Below, piece after piece: positions 51,660-63,977 of a stretch of 64,000 nucleotides of DNA (position 1 is the first letter of the stretch; each line of letters starts with the position of its first letter). Both the position numbers and the translations under genes were made by a program. Location: NCBI GenBank assembly GCA_019044685.2, contig JAGTXX020000006.1, forward strand, positions 992,001 to 1,056,000, in the 5' to 3' direction. The notes under the pieces are model-generated. The model worked only from the letters and a program-made list of their open reading frames with translations, did not search any database and was not told the origin of the DNA. This DNA comes from Nannochloris sp. 'desiccata'. Lineage: Eukaryota > Chlorophyta > Trebouxiophyceae > Chlorellales > Chlorellaceae.

Positions 51660-52068
51660 AATGTGAAGAGATGCTGATGGAGTCTAAAAGGAGTTGTGGT
51701 TGAACAAAGTGCAGATTTGCACCGGCTTGCAAAGATTATTTGGTTAATATTTCCTCAAGGAAGCAAATCCAAGTGCTTGCGGTCTACTATGATCTTCATT
51801 ACTCCGAGCGTTAGAATTGTTAGGCGTTAAGCTTGAGAATGAACATTTAATATCCCTCGATCTGCTCAGCGGCTGTCACGGTAACACCAAAGCAGCAGGG
51901 TCTTTTCGCTTCTCCTTGCTACAAAAGCGCCTGCCAAGCAGATTCCAGCAGCATTTACTTTCAAAAACACAAATTATAAAGTAACCCATAAGATAGAGCA
52001 CGCTGCGTAGCTTGTGCATTGAAAAGACTTTTGATCGCTTCCTGAAATTACTGTGATCAGCTAGAACC
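51660..52068. promoter_or_regulatory. Divergent intergenic region, cytochrome b561 / proteasome alpha4
   Basis: These 409 nt hold both promoters. TGATCA at 52054-52059 is 10 nt before the proteasome ATG. No gene is seen. Confidence 0.4.
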
Positions 52069-53053
52069 ATGCCGTCTTATGATCGTGCAATCACAGGTGT
52101 GTATTGAAAAAGACTAAATATTATTGCTAGCAACTCTCCTTTTGTCAGCAACTGATCCAGTGTCCTCCACTTACATTGCGATGCCTCACTTTGTATTAAT
52201 TTCTTCCCCATGATGCAGTCTTTAGTCCTGATGGACATTTGTTCCAGGTATGTTCACGGTGCCAAACGTGCCAGTGGGATCTCAAGATCTTACACCCCAT
52301 AAATCAGAGAGGCTTGTTCTTCTGATCATGATCAATTGAAACCCACTCTAAAACTCTTCTCTCCTTCTCCAGGTCGAATATGCTTTAGAAGCGGTCCGTA
52401 AAGGTGCCCTTGCCGTAGGTGTCCGTGGCTCTGACACCATCGTTCTAGGCGTAGAAAAGAAAGCCGTAGCTAAACTCCAAGTCTCCCAAACCGTGCGCAA
52501 GATTGCCCGCATTGATGAACACATTTGCCTCGCCTTTGCTGGCTTGACAGCAGACGCCCGTGTTTTAATCAACAGAGCGAGATTGGAAGCACAGAGCAGT
52601 CGTTTGACCCTGGATGAACCTGCCAGTGTAGAATATATGACGAAATACATTGCCGGCGTCCAACAGAAATATACTCAAAGTGGAGGTGTTCGTCCTTTCG
52701 GTATCTCAGCTCTAATTGTTGGATTTGACCCCGAAGGTCAGCCCGCTCTCTACCAGACTGACCCTTCTGGGACCTACTCTGCCTGGAAGGCAAACGCCAT
52801 TGGCCGTAATTCTAAAACTGTCAGAGAATTTTTGGAAAAAAATTGGGCCGAGACTTCAGGTAGGGATACTTTGAAATTGGCTGTAAGGGCATTGACTGAG
52901 GTTGTCGAAGGTAGCGCTGCGAATTTGGAGTTGGCTATAGTTGAAAAAGGGGCTGCACCTAGATTCCTTACTGATGAAGAGGTAGAGGCACTCGTAGCAG
53001 AGGTGGACGAGGACAAGGCATCAGCAGGACCACAGCGCCCTGCAGCGCAGTAA
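52069..53053 (+). CDS. PSMA7: 20S proteasome subunit alpha type 7 (alpha4)
   Basis: Three exons: 52069-52096 (28 nt), 52219-52247 (29 nt) and 52373-53053, giving 245 aa. The two tiny exons restore the invariant alpha N-terminus [27 protein letters not shown]. Other marks are [44 protein letters not shown] and [19 protein letters not shown], which fit the alpha4/PAD1 type. As expected for an alpha subunit, there is no N-terminal catalytic Thr. Ends in a Lys/Ala/Gln-rich tail. TGTAA lies 45 nt after the stop (53098-53102). Confidence 0.96.
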
Positions 53054-53190
53054 TATAGTAAATTGATTTAGGAATAAACTACGGTGGTGTAATAGCCATT
53101 TTATGTTTAGAGTTTAACATTTTAAACATGTAAACATATGAAATAAAAGAGGTAAAAGGAGGACGACTTCTTTTTTATATAATTTGACTT

Positions 53191-53220
53191 TTGAAAGTAA
53201 AAGTTTACTTTTACTTTCAA
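53191..53220. repeat. Perfect 13-bp hairpin between convergent genes
   Basis: TTGAAAGTAAAAG (53191-53203) and its exact inverted copy CTTTTACTTTCAA (53208-53220) flank a TTTA loop. It lies between the stop codons of the proteasome alpha4 and ALKBH6 genes, inside their presumed 3' regions. Confidence 0.85.
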
Positions 53221-53246
53221 CGGGTTTAAGCACTACGGAATAATGA

Positions 53247-54053
53247 TCATCTACGTAATAACCCAAGGTTATGAACCTTCAGCACTCTCCGTATGGTAAG
53301 ACTGACTCTGGTCCCATCTCTTTTCAGCACTGGAGGTGCTACAGTTGCTATAGTAGCTTCTGCAGCCATCTCCCCATCGCCTCTGCCGCTTCCTTGAAAT
53401 TTTTGATTCTCTGCTTGGGGGTTCACTACTGAGTCATCCACAATTTCTTCTTCTACAAAATCTATTCCATGCAGATACTGTTCATATGCATCATCCTTAA
53501 ATATAAATAAACTTCGTGGCGGCAGCACTACTGACACCGTCGCTAGAACATCACTCCTGCTACAATTCTTAGCAACATTACTATGGCTAGGTACTTCCTC
53601 CTCCTCCGTACCGTCATCATCTACCAATTTCCTTTTCTTTGTAAATCTGATTATTGCGGGCGCACCCAATGACAAAATAGCCACTACAGGGCAATACAAA
53701 GGACCATCTTGATGACTCATAATACCTTGACCAGGGCTGTACGAATTGATCAACACATGATTAGCTGGAGCACCACCATATAGGTGAAAATTTCCTGATA
53801 TCTCTGTGATTAAAGATTGAAGACCCCAGCTAGGCATGGGAGCTTGTAGTAGAGACCCCTTGGAGCTGACAACGCCACCAATATTGAGTAAGCGGCGACC
53901 TGACACATGTTTCCAGCCACTCTGTGTGGCAAGGATGTTGGTGAGGAAATGCTGCCCCATAGAATGGGATATGTAGTCTGGGATCAAGTAAAGAGAAGGA
54001 AGGGGGCCTATTTTGTAATGTTCTAGACTGCCAGTAGCAATAGAAGACGCCAT
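53247..54053 (-). CDS. ALKBH6: ALKBH6-like Fe(II)/2-oxoglutarate dioxygenase
   Basis: One exon, 268 aa. The AlkB core has the iron ligands His114 and Asp116 in SHQDGPLY and His195 in YLHGI, and the 2-oxoglutarate contact RVSLTIRRV (Arg249, with Arg255/256). PDYIS and SGRRLLNIGG precede the core, and NHVLINSYSPGQGIMSHQDGP is very close to animal and plant ALKBH6. Demethylation of nucleic acid is the family role, but the in vivo substrate of ALKBH6 is not settled. Two acidic inserts (142-153, 201-210) are lineage-specific. Confidence 0.9.
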   Translation of the reverse strand: MASSIATGSLEHYKIGPLPSLYLIPDYISHSMGQHFLTNILATQSGWKHVSGRRLLNIGGVVSSKGSLLQAPMPSWGLQSLITEISGNFHLYGGAPANHVLINSYSPGQGIMSHQDGPLYCPVVAILSLGAPAIIRFTKKRKLVDDDGTEEEEVPSHSNVAKNCSRSDVLATVSVVLPPRSLFIFKDDAYEQYLHGIDFVEEEIVDDSVVNPQAENQKFQGSGRGDGEMAAEATIATVAPPVLKRDGTRVSLTIRRVLKVHNLGLLRR

Positions 54054-54580
54054 TACGGCAAAAATTGGTAATCTACAGAAAAGGAGGCCTAGCTTGGCTC
54101 AGCCAAATGCATTATTGGCAGCATTCTGAGATTTGCGAAGTAGAGAATATCTTTTTCTAGTTGAAGCTGTTCCCCTTCGCGACAGTTGTGGTTTCCGTTT
54201 TCAGATTTGATTAAGTAATCTGTTCAAGTAAGCAGCTAGTGATATCTAAATTATCAAGGCTGACACGTATTTGAAGCTTTAAATCTTCTAATTTGTATTG
54301 TTTTTAAAGAGAAAACTACTTATGCCGTGCTCAGGTGACTTTCTTGTATGATAAAACCATTGGGGCGGCACGCTGTCAGTGGCAAGTATAAAATATGTTT
54401 AAAGATACTTATTTCCTTGCACAGCAAAGTAATAATAGTCAGAAGATATGGGTAGCGTAATGTTGTTGTGTAGGAAAGGCATAGTCATAACGAGGAAATG
54501 AGAAATAAAAAAGAACGAGCAACATTAAAAATAGCATTTTCCAACAGATTTCCGGCGTCAAGAGCAGTCGGCTGCGCCCT
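54054..54580. other. Intergenic region, SMC4 3' / ALKBH6 promoter
   Basis: These 527 nt lie between two minus-strand genes. They hold the SMC4 3' UTR and the ALKBH6 promoter. No gene, repeat or clear TGTAA is seen. Confidence 0.35.
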
Positions 54581-57500
54581 TTAATTTGCTGCCACAGCAG
54601 CGGGGACCTGCTGTTCCTGGTCAACATCATCCACAACAGCACACTTGGCAACATCATTTCCTTGCTGCTGCCGTTGTTGAACACCACCCACAGCAAAGTT
54701 TGATGGATTAATAGCAACAGACTTGGTTGCATTTTCAGTTTTATAAATGCCAACCAACCTATCTGCCAATTCAAACATGTTGTTACGGAGAGAAATAATA
54801 ACAAACTGAGCATTCTTTGTACGTTCTTTAATGTAGTGGCCTACAATCGATACATTCTTAAAGTCCAAAGCAGCATCGATTTCATCCATAACGTACAAAG
54901 GGGTAGGCTTATAGTGGTGTAGAGCAAAGACCAACGACAAAGATGATAATGTCTTTTCACCACCAGACAAGTTGGCAATATTCTTCCAACTCTTCTTAGG
55001 AGGACGGACACTGAACAAAATCCCTTCACTGAAAGGGTCCAAAGAATCTACAAGCTCCAGCTCTGCGTCACCACCCATGGTGATCATTTGATACATTTCT
55101 TTCAGTTTTAAACTGATGGTATTGAACCCAGCCATGAATTCATCAAGACGACGTTTACGCAATTCTTCATGTTCACGACGGACAGCATCACGTTCAGAAG
55201 TAGCAGATTCGAGTTCACCAACACGTGTAGCATACTCGGCATCGGCAAGACGCCAGGCTTCAATAGCTTCAAGATTAATATTCATTCTGGCCATTTCTTC
55301 TTCGAGAACAGTGACACGATATTGAAGCTCTTGAGCGGAGGCAAGGCCAAGTTCTGCTTCAGTAAGAGGTGTAACGGGTTTTCCAGTACGTTCTTCGAGA
55401 GCTGCAGCATGGCCATTGACTTTAGCAACCCAGTGCTTGAGTTTACCACCTTCTTCCTTGAGCGCTGACTTTTGAACGTCCACCTCGTTGGCGATATCGA
55501 CCTCAACCTGGCGGATAACAGAGACCTCGCGCTGACGTTCTTCGAATTCAGCACGGATTGTGTTGAGCTCAGCTTCCTTGGAGGCAAGAACGTCTTGAGT
55601 AGCTTTAACAATTTCGAGCACCTTGAAGGCAGCGTCTTCGAGAGCTTTGAATTCAGACATGGAAGATTCTTGCTGTGATGCGAGCTTTTCACTCTCAGCA
55701 GTAGCCTTGGCAACTTCTTTGCGCAGTTTTTCGACCTGCTTAACAGCAGCAGCAGCTTGCACTTCCTTCTTTGTGGCCTCGCCCTCGGCAGCGGCAATGT
55801 CTTCCTGCAGCTTGGCAACTAAAGCCTTTTGGCGCTTGACTTTTTCACCACCAGCGTTGCTAATAGCTTCTTCTAATTGGCCAGCACGTCTTGTCAGACC
55901 CTCACTCTTGTTCTTCAAGCTGCTTAGCTCCTTTTCATCCTTGGCGATTTCAGCGTCAAGAGACTTGACACGTGCAGCCTCCTCAGGATCGACAGTAGTA
56001 GCAACTTCAAGCTCAGTCATACGTTCCTGTAAGTCCGCTGCTCTATCTAAAGCAGCCTGTGCTTCCATACGGAGTTTTGGGATGGCAGTTTCCACATCGT
56101 CTAGAGCGAGACGAGCAGCCTTTGCCTCAGCAATAGCTTCAGAAAGAGCAGCACGCGCTTGTTTCAACGCAATTGCAGCTGATTCGAGCTCTTTCTCAGC
56201 ATCACGAAGCTCAGCAGCAGCCTCACTGGCATCAGCTACCTTGGGTGCAGCGTTACCAAGACGCAAGCGACCACCACGGGGCTGAGAACCACCACCAGAC
56301 ATGGTACCATTCTCGTTAATCATTTCGCCTTTGACAGTGACTACACGACGCCAACGCTTTTCGCCAGAGTAGGCAATACGGGAAGCTTGTTCAAGATCAC
56401 CAGCAACCAGGGTATCCCGCATGGCAAAATAAAAGGCGAGACGGATACGGTCATCATTGCAGCGAACAAGATCAAACAACCGAGGGATACCTTCAGGAGG
56501 AGAGACTTTTTCCTTCAAAGCAGGTGTCAAATGAGCTTGCTTCTCTAAAATGAGGAAAGTAGCTACACCAAGCTGGCGCTTGCGGAGCAACTCGACACAG
56601 CGCTGCGCTGCAGAAGTAGTATCGACCACAATGTAGTCCAAAGCAGGGCATGCAGTAGATGCAGCAATATCAAATTTAGCATCAATAGCACCGAGATCTC
56701 CTAATTTTCCATGTATGCCTTCAATAGCACCAGAAGCACGAGCCTCCATTAAAGCGCTGACGACATTAGAGGCAGAAGCGCGCTGAGAAGCAGCAGCACG
56801 ACGCTGTTCAGCACGTCCACGAACATCACGGGTAGACGATTCCAAGCGTTCAACTTCACTGCTAGCAGCAGTTTCACGAGCCGCAGTCTTTTCAGCCTGG
56901 GTGCGCAGCTTGTTCAGCTGTGACTCCATGTCGGCTGCTTGGCGGCTCTTGTTATTAGCAGTCTCAGTTGCAGCTTTAAGCTCAACTTTAGCATCAGAGA
57001 GACGAACAACAGCTTCTTCTTGCCTTTTCTTCAGTAAATCGCGTTCGGAAGTGGCTACTTCAATGCGACCGCGTACTTCGGTCATCTCCCGCTCCCAAGG
57101 CTCAAGCTCACCACGGACATCTCTGAGCTGAGACCGGAGACCCTCTACTTCACCCTTGATACCGTCCAACATTCCTTCCAACACTTCTTCAGCAGGGGGC
57201 AGCTGTGCAGCAGCCTGTTCAGCTTGAGCACGCAGATGAGGACCTGCCGCCTCGAGCGTAGCAATCTCGGTCTCTGCAGCAGCAAGCTTGTTGGCATCTT
57301 TGCTGGCCTTATCCTCAAGCTTCTTCAACTTGCTTTTAATGTGTTTAATATCTTCACGGTATTTGATATCCTTGCGCTCGAATTCTTTGAAATCAGAGCT
57401 AGCTGTCTCAAGCTCTTTTTGGATTCCGGTGTATTCTTTGGAGACAGAGTTGTACTTGGCTTCGTGTACCTCTAAACCAGCAGTATATTCAGCACACTTT

Positions 57501-58597
57501 GTCTTTTCATGGGCAAGCTTTTCTTCCAGGGTAGAGATATTGCCTTGAATCTTATCGACATTAATCTTGGCATCCCGAGAGAATAGCTGCGCCAATACGC
57601 TCTGAGCTTCAAGACACTCAATTTCCTTATCGATATAAGCCTCTGCTGCAGTCTTTTCAGCTTCAAGTCCATCGCGTTCACGTTCAGCAATTTTCACACG
57701 CTGTACCATACCTTGGCGACGTTCATTCAACTCTTCAAGATTCTTTGAGCCTTCCTCCAGCATGGGAATGTACTTGTCAGTGCCAATGATATCTTCAAGA
57801 TACTCCAGTAATCCAGTATCGTGCTCAGTTTGTGCCTTGGGTTTCATCATTGAAATCTGTTCAACCTCACCCTGTAAGATGAGGAAACGGTTGTTGTCCA
57901 GATCGATGCCTTTGCCCTTGAGCAAGTCGGTAACTTCCTTGAAATTACTTTTCTTGTCGTTGATGTAATAATCAGATTTGTTGCTGCGGTGAGCGGTACG
58001 AGAAACTGCAAATTGAGAGTTGGGAACCACTTCACATGTCTCTTCATCCTGCAACAGTACAAGTTAAGTAAGAGTTTGAGAAGAGGATTGTTGCAGCGGT
58101 CAGCGGCGAAGCTCAAATTACGCAACTGGGGAGCATACAAATATAAGATAACAAGTGTTTATCTAATTTAGATCCATCCACAATTATCAGGTACCACTTT
58201 AACATCTCTTAACACTTACCAAATCGATAATTTCCTGGAAGAACACCGACACTTTAGCAATCTCAAGGTCACGGTGGTGAGTGGAATTATGGATGAGCTC
58301 GGAAACCTTGTTCAGGCGCAACTGCTTGGCGCGTTTACCAAAGACAAAAAGCATTGCATCAATAACATTTGATTTCCCGCTGCCATTGGGGCCGACAACA
58401 GAAGAGAAACTCTGAAAAATGAGGTGGTTGGGAAAATTGAGTCCTGGGAATCGCATAAAAGAGCTCGTGTTACTTAATCTACGTACCTTGTGGAAAGGTC
58501 CAATACGTTGAGGGCCAGCATATGATTTAAAGTTGTCGAGAATCATCTCGGTGATAACAAGCCGAGGCTTTGCATTTTTCTGAGGAGAGGAATCCAT
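54581..58597 (-). CDS. SMC4: Condensin subunit SMC4
   Basis: Three exons: 58487-58597 (37 codons), 58220-58411 (64 codons) and 54581-58048, giving 1256 aa. The start is KPRLVITEMILDNFKSYAGPQRIGPFHK, then Walker A GPNGSGKSNVIDAMLFVFGKRAKQ with LNKVSELIH in exon 2. Two long coiled coils flank a hinge at about 500-640 (GKLGDLGAIDAKFDIAA, ALDYIVVDT). The ABC signature LSGGEKTLSSLSLVFALH and Walker B PLYVMDEIDAALDFKNVSIV close the ATPase head. The pattern is that of SMC4, the partner of SMC2 in condensin I and II for mitotic chromosome compaction. Both introns are in the first 8 percent of the gene. Confidence 0.96.
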
Positions 58598-59127
58598 GGC
58601 AGAGTGCAGGCGTTGTCACGCTCCCGCTATGAAGTATACCTCACCTTTTACTTTGATTTTATAGATTTAATAGGGCGAACATGCCAAAATTCAGCCTAAC
58701 AGATGGAGCTCAACCAAAATTTTCTCCGTTTCTTGCGATCTCCAGCGCTATTGCACATGCCACCCTCAAGTTCACCGCTCTGCAGCCTCGATTTCAAAGT
58801 AAATTTACTCGTATAGAGTCGGTCGTCGCTTTTAAAAGAGATATAGCACGCCAAGGGCCTTAAAGCGCTGCCTCTTGTATCGCTTAAGATCCTGCGCAGG
58901 GCACCAGATTTATCTAGTACGGCTCTGCAAGACCCTTTTCTGGCACCGCTTTTGCATCGGTGGGATAGTTGTTTAAATTTACGGTGTGCGGTAGTTTGCA
59001 AAAATCTCATTTCTGGTTTAACTTTGTGCATTGCCACATTGAGTTCAGGAATTTGCTGTATTGCAAGCTCCTTTCTCAACACTAGTCAACGCTATATATT
59101 TGTATTACATTATACAACCGCATAGAC
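58598..59127. promoter_or_regulatory. Divergent intergenic region, SMC4 / GT49
   Basis: These 530 nt hold both promoters. A minus-strand frame of 128 codons (58696-59082) and a plus-strand frame of 60 codons (58681-58863) overlap each other here. Neither has a recognisable domain, so I call neither. Confidence 0.35.
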
Positions 59128-60510
59128 ATGCTGGGATCCATTAGTAGAGCCGGTCTTCAACGCCGTGTCAGCGTGTTAGCAATCTTCCTAGTGCTGGTGA
59201 GTTTTTTATTGTTGTTACAGACATTGTTTCCATCGTCAGGTCCTCCACATTGTTCTAACAATCACATCTCTATACAAAAACTGCAGTTTCAAGCAACCCA
59301 GGCCGCAAGACTGGGAGCCTTCGATGGAGCAACCCAGACGCAGCAGCAACCTGGTGGTCAGGTCACTACTGACGACGCCTATTTATGTAGAGAAAAACAA
59401 CAAGACCCGCAGATCCTGGCCGAGCTCCCTCAGCTAAATATAGAACAGATTTTAGACACTAGCAAAGCTAGAACACAATCCGACGTTACGCTCGTCACCC
59501 AACTCTCCTTTGAGCGTTTATACATGCTTGAAGGACAGTGTGATGTCTGGAATGGCGTCATCTCTGCAGCAGTATACATTGCCTTAGTCAATGGCCAGGC
59601 AGTGACCGTGGAACTCAATAGCAACCAAGATCCTCAACTCACGCCGATGGACACAATTCGTGAAAAGTTTCAAGAATTCCATCGTTTAGCTGAAGCCAAG
59701 AGCGTCTGCAAACTGGATCTTCAATTAGTCAGCCATGAAGTTGAGAATATCTGGTTATCTGCACTGTACCCTGTGAATGCTATGCGTAATCGTGCTATTG
59801 CCAATGCACGCACCGACGTCATCCTCCTTTTAGATGTCGATTTCTGGCCTGCAGCAGAACTTTCTGAACTGATGCGTCAGCCTGGTAAATACGAATCTCT
59901 CCTCACTGCAGTTAATGGTGGCAGCGCTATCGTTTTGCCTGCTTACGAAACTGGAGATTCAGGTGAAGTAGGCGTAGAGGTCGCTAGAGAGTCTGTCCTC
60001 GGTGGCAAAGACTCGGCTGCCATGATGTTTTGGGATGGTAGAATTAAACCCTTCCACACTGATCGCTACAAAGCTGGACATCGTGCGACTGATTTCCGTA
60101 AATGGTTGGTCGCCTCTCGCCCTTATCGTATCAGATATGAAGAAGGATTTGAGCCTTATGTGCTTGTTGCCAGAAAATACGTTCCTTGGACAGACGAGCG
60201 TTTTGTAGGATATAGAAAAAATAAGGTAGTGCATTTACTACACTTGGCAAACTTGGGATTACAATTTGTTGTCCATCCTCGTGCCTTTGTGGTGCACTCC
60301 CCCCACCCGCGAGCGCGTACATGGAAGGTAACTCATACAACTGGTCTTTGGGATCAGTTAGCGGAACTCTATAGACAAGTAAAAGAGGGATTAGAATCGA
60401 ATACGTACATACCATCAGCAATGTACTCGTGTGGTAATCATGTGCTAGGACCGATTGTACCTGAAATTAATCATATTAGCGAATGGATAGAAGATGAGAG
60501 AAGGAGATGA
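59128..60510 (+). CDS. GT49-family (LARGE/B4GAT1-like) glycosyltransferase
   Basis: A single exon encodes 460 aa: a type II membrane protein with a short basic N-terminus, one anchor at about 15-33 (VLAIFLVLVSFLLLLQTLF) and a lumenal domain. The catalytic DxD is DVDFWP at residues 236-241. C-terminal GT49 marks are YEEGFEPYVLVARKYVPWTDERFVGYRKNKVVHLLHL and FVVHSPHPRA. In animals GT49 members (B4GAT1, LARGE C-half) add glucuronic acid in O-mannose glycan synthesis; algal substrates are unknown. It probably acts in the Golgi. A cell-wall or glycoprotein role is inference. Only one catalytic domain is present, unlike LARGE. Confidence 0.87.
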   Translation: MLGSISRAGLQRRVSVLAIFLVLVSFLLLLQTLFPSSGPPHCSNNHISIQKLQFQATQAARLGAFDGATQTQQQPGGQVTTDDAYLCREKQQDPQILAELPQLNIEQILDTSKARTQSDVTLVTQLSFERLYMLEGQCDVWNGVISAAVYIALVNGQAVTVELNSNQDPQLTPMDTIREKFQEFHRLAEAKSVCKLDLQLVSHEVENIWLSALYPVNAMRNRAIANARTDVILLLDVDFWPAAELSELMRQPGKYESLLTAVNGGSAIVLPAYETGDSGEVGVEVARESVLGGKDSAAMMFWDGRIKPFHTDRYKAGHRATDFRKWLVASRPYRIRYEEGFEPYVLVARKYVPWTDERFVGYRKNKVVHLLHLANLGLQFVVHPRAFVVHSPHPRARTWKVTHTTGLWDQLAELYRQVKEGLESNTYIPSAMYSCGNHVLGPIVPEINHISEWIEDERRR

Positions 60511-61149
60511 TCGTTATTTTCAGAGTTCTGAAGAAAAGGAGATGATTCAATTCCCGTCGCTCCTCTCTTGTTGAAACGATAAAAAAAATTAATTTAATAA
60601 TGACTCCTTTTTCTGCCTCTGAACTCCATAGATATATACGCTTTTCCGTCCATTCTTCATATTCATGATTCCCTTATTATTCACCCTTATGCATTTGTTT
60701 TTCAACTAGCTTTACTTTACTGACCCTTCTGCATTATTACTGTTATTGTCTTTGTTTTTTTCGTTGCCGATGTTTTTGCCTACCCCTTTTATCTAAACAA
60801 TAGAAAGACCATTTAAGACAAGTTTGGAGATGCGTGATAGCCTCTCTACTATTGTATTCTCAATGGTTACTTGGCCTTTGCAAGACTAGGCCAAACAAAA
60901 AAAATTGTAAGCTCCTCGATTTTTGATTGTTATTGAACTTTTTTTCGTTTATCTCACAGAATGAGCTCCTCCAGGAGAGAAGCAACTTACTGAAGATTGA
61001 CGCAGCAAGCTGCGTGGGTTTGTAATATATTGATTTTTTTTTTACAGAACAAAGAAAGCGGTACCGAGACCACCACAAATATATACTACATTTCTATGAT
61101 TCAAACGAATGTTGTTGTTGCTATGTTATTTTCAAAACTAATTAGTTAT
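60511..61149. other. Convergent intergenic region, GT49 / NAC-alpha
   Basis: These 639 nt are the longest convergent gap. They are pyrimidine-rich up to 60800 with T runs. TTACA at 61042-61046 (TGTAA on the minus strand) is 104 nt past the NAC-alpha stop. An open frame of 72 codons at 60860-61078 has no recognisable content. Confidence 0.35.
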
Positions 61150-61913
<764 letters not shown>

Positions 61914-62191
61914 TTTTGATTATTTTGACTTGATTTAAATGTAAAAATACCCCGAGACGAGCCACGAGTCCTTAATTATATTGCTGAAAATCGCTTCCCC
62001 TGGGTCTTTTGCTGACTTGCGAGAGAAATGTCTTTTGATCAGGGCATGGTGAGAATATAACAGATATATATTCAAATAATTAGTTTCTAGTGTTAACATA
62101 GCACATATTGTGCGAGAATGATAGCCACAAATTTCCCCTTTATGGTTGGAACTTTTTGATCACAATCTCGATCTAATCTCTTGCCTGTAGA

Positions 62192-63977
62192 ATGAGTTCA
62201 ACAGACCCTGCTAGCCCCGAAAAGGCTAAAACACCACCGTCAACAAATCACAGTGTCGTCCCACCCCCGTTTAGGTTAGTAGATTTGCGTTCGTTTTGAA
62301 CTTTTGTCTTTGTCGCTCCCGTCCTCAAACTCTCCTCCTTTGCTCTGAATCAATGTATTTTCGCGTTTAAAAACGAACTATTTTTACTTTTTAAAATGCA
62401 GGCCTCCAGGCCCTGGTGCTTTTATGCCACCTCATCGCCCTCCATGGGGTCCTCCTCCAGCATATGCCATCCACCCTACCGGCACGTTGCTACCGCCTGG
62501 CTACTTCCCTCCTTACCAAGCAGGCGCACGACCCCGCTGGGATGGTGGCGCAGCAAGACCATTCCCACAGGGTCCACCTCAACACCAGCCGCGTCCCGTC
62601 TCTTCAAAACCCATTGCAGGAACTGATTGGCTAGAAGTAACAAACGACAACGGCACTAAATTCTGGCATAATATAAAAACAAGCCAAGGTGTCTGGCAAA
62701 AACCAGCTGAAGTTGTCAAAGCTGCACGAGCTCCGCCGCCTTTAGATGCTGCTAAATTGAAAATGTTGGAAAGGGCAAGAGCTTCTGGAGCTGTTATCGC
62801 TCCAGAATATAAAGCAGCTGGAAAGGGAGATAAAAACCTGTTGTTATTAGAGGGCGGGAGATCCAGTGCAAAGGCAAAAGGTGGGAATGTAGGTCATAGT
62901 GCAGTAGATACACAAGAACAGAATGCAAAAGAAGAAGAGGAAGAAGAGGAATTTGATGTTACATTTACTGAAGATGACGTTCAAGGCGTGGAAAATAAAA
63001 TTAAGGCCAAAGGAGATGACAAGACTGAAAGGACCACAGCTCCCCTTCCTCCACCTGCGCGGCCCCCGCCATCCTTTTTAAAAGATAAAGATGCAGCTAT
63101 TGAAGCTGAATTCCGTGCTCTATTAAAAGAAAATGCTATCCATGGATTCTCTCGGTATGAAAAAGAGTTGCCAAAATTGCAGATAGATTCTCGTTTTGGA
63201 GCATTGCTGCCTCCAGAACGACGACGAGCGGTGTTTGAAGACTATTGCAGCAAAGTGGGATTGGATACCAAGAGTGAAGAACCTGAAAAGACAAAGGAAA
63301 AGAAACAAGTACCAGCGAAATATGGCTCCAATAAGAGGATCGGCAGTTATGCTGCTGGCGACAAGGTCGGTAATACCTATGACGGTGCCAGTAAAAAACC
63401 AGCTGAAGGTGCGTTTAAAGCTCTTCTTCAAGAACGTGTTGTCCGTCCTGATGTTCGATGGTACCGGGTCAAAGACGATCTAAAGAAAGATTCTCGATTT
63501 GGTTCTACTAGTATATCGGAACAAAGAAAAGAGGATATCTTTACAGCTCATATTGAGAGTTTATGGAAATTAGAGGAAGCTCGAGAAAGAGCAGCACGTC
63601 GTACACATCACGCAAAGCATGCTGGAGAGGAACGACAACGCTATGCTAAAGCTGCAGCTGCAGAACAGAATTTTAAAGTCTTATTGGGGGAAGCGGTAAG
63701 AGATCAAGGAGCTGAGTGGGACAGTACCTGGCAACGATTGCAGAGAGATCCTCAAGGACGTGCTACAGATCCTATGTTAGATAAGCATATCGCTGAGCGT
63801 ATGTTTAGAGATCATGTAGCGGAATTGAAGGCTGCAAAAGGTCGTGAAAATTTAGCAGAGGAGGACGGTGGAGAAGAGGTGGGAGGTGTTACAGAAGCAA
63901 AGAAGGGCATGGATCCTGCATACGCCCGAGCATATTTAGAAGGCAGAGATGCGAAAAGACCTAAAATAGATACATAG
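62192..63977 (+). CDS. TCERG1/PRP40C-like WW and FF domain protein
   Basis: Exons 62192-62274 and 62402-63977 encode 552 aa. A Pro/Gly-rich N-terminus (PPPFRPPGPGAFMPPHRPPWGPPPAY) leads to one WW domain at about 100-130 (WLEVTNDNGTKFWHNIKTSQGVWQKP). Three FF domains follow near 260, 355 and 440: FRALLKENAIHGFSRYEKELPKLQIDSRF, FKALLQERVVRPDVRWYRVKDDLKKDSRF and FKVLLGEAVRDQGAEWDSTWQRLQRDPQG. The layout fits TCERG1/CA150, which couples splicing to the phosphorylated polymerase II tail, and plant PRP40C. PRP40A/B have two WW domains, so those are less likely. The protein is shorter than animal TCERG1, with fewer FF domains. TGTAA is 12 nt past the stop (63990-63994). Confidence 0.86.

Noticed and set aside
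58696..59082. 128-codon minus-strand frame in the SMC4/GT49 promoter region
   Set aside because: No domain, an overlapping frame on the other strand, and a position in a divergent promoter.
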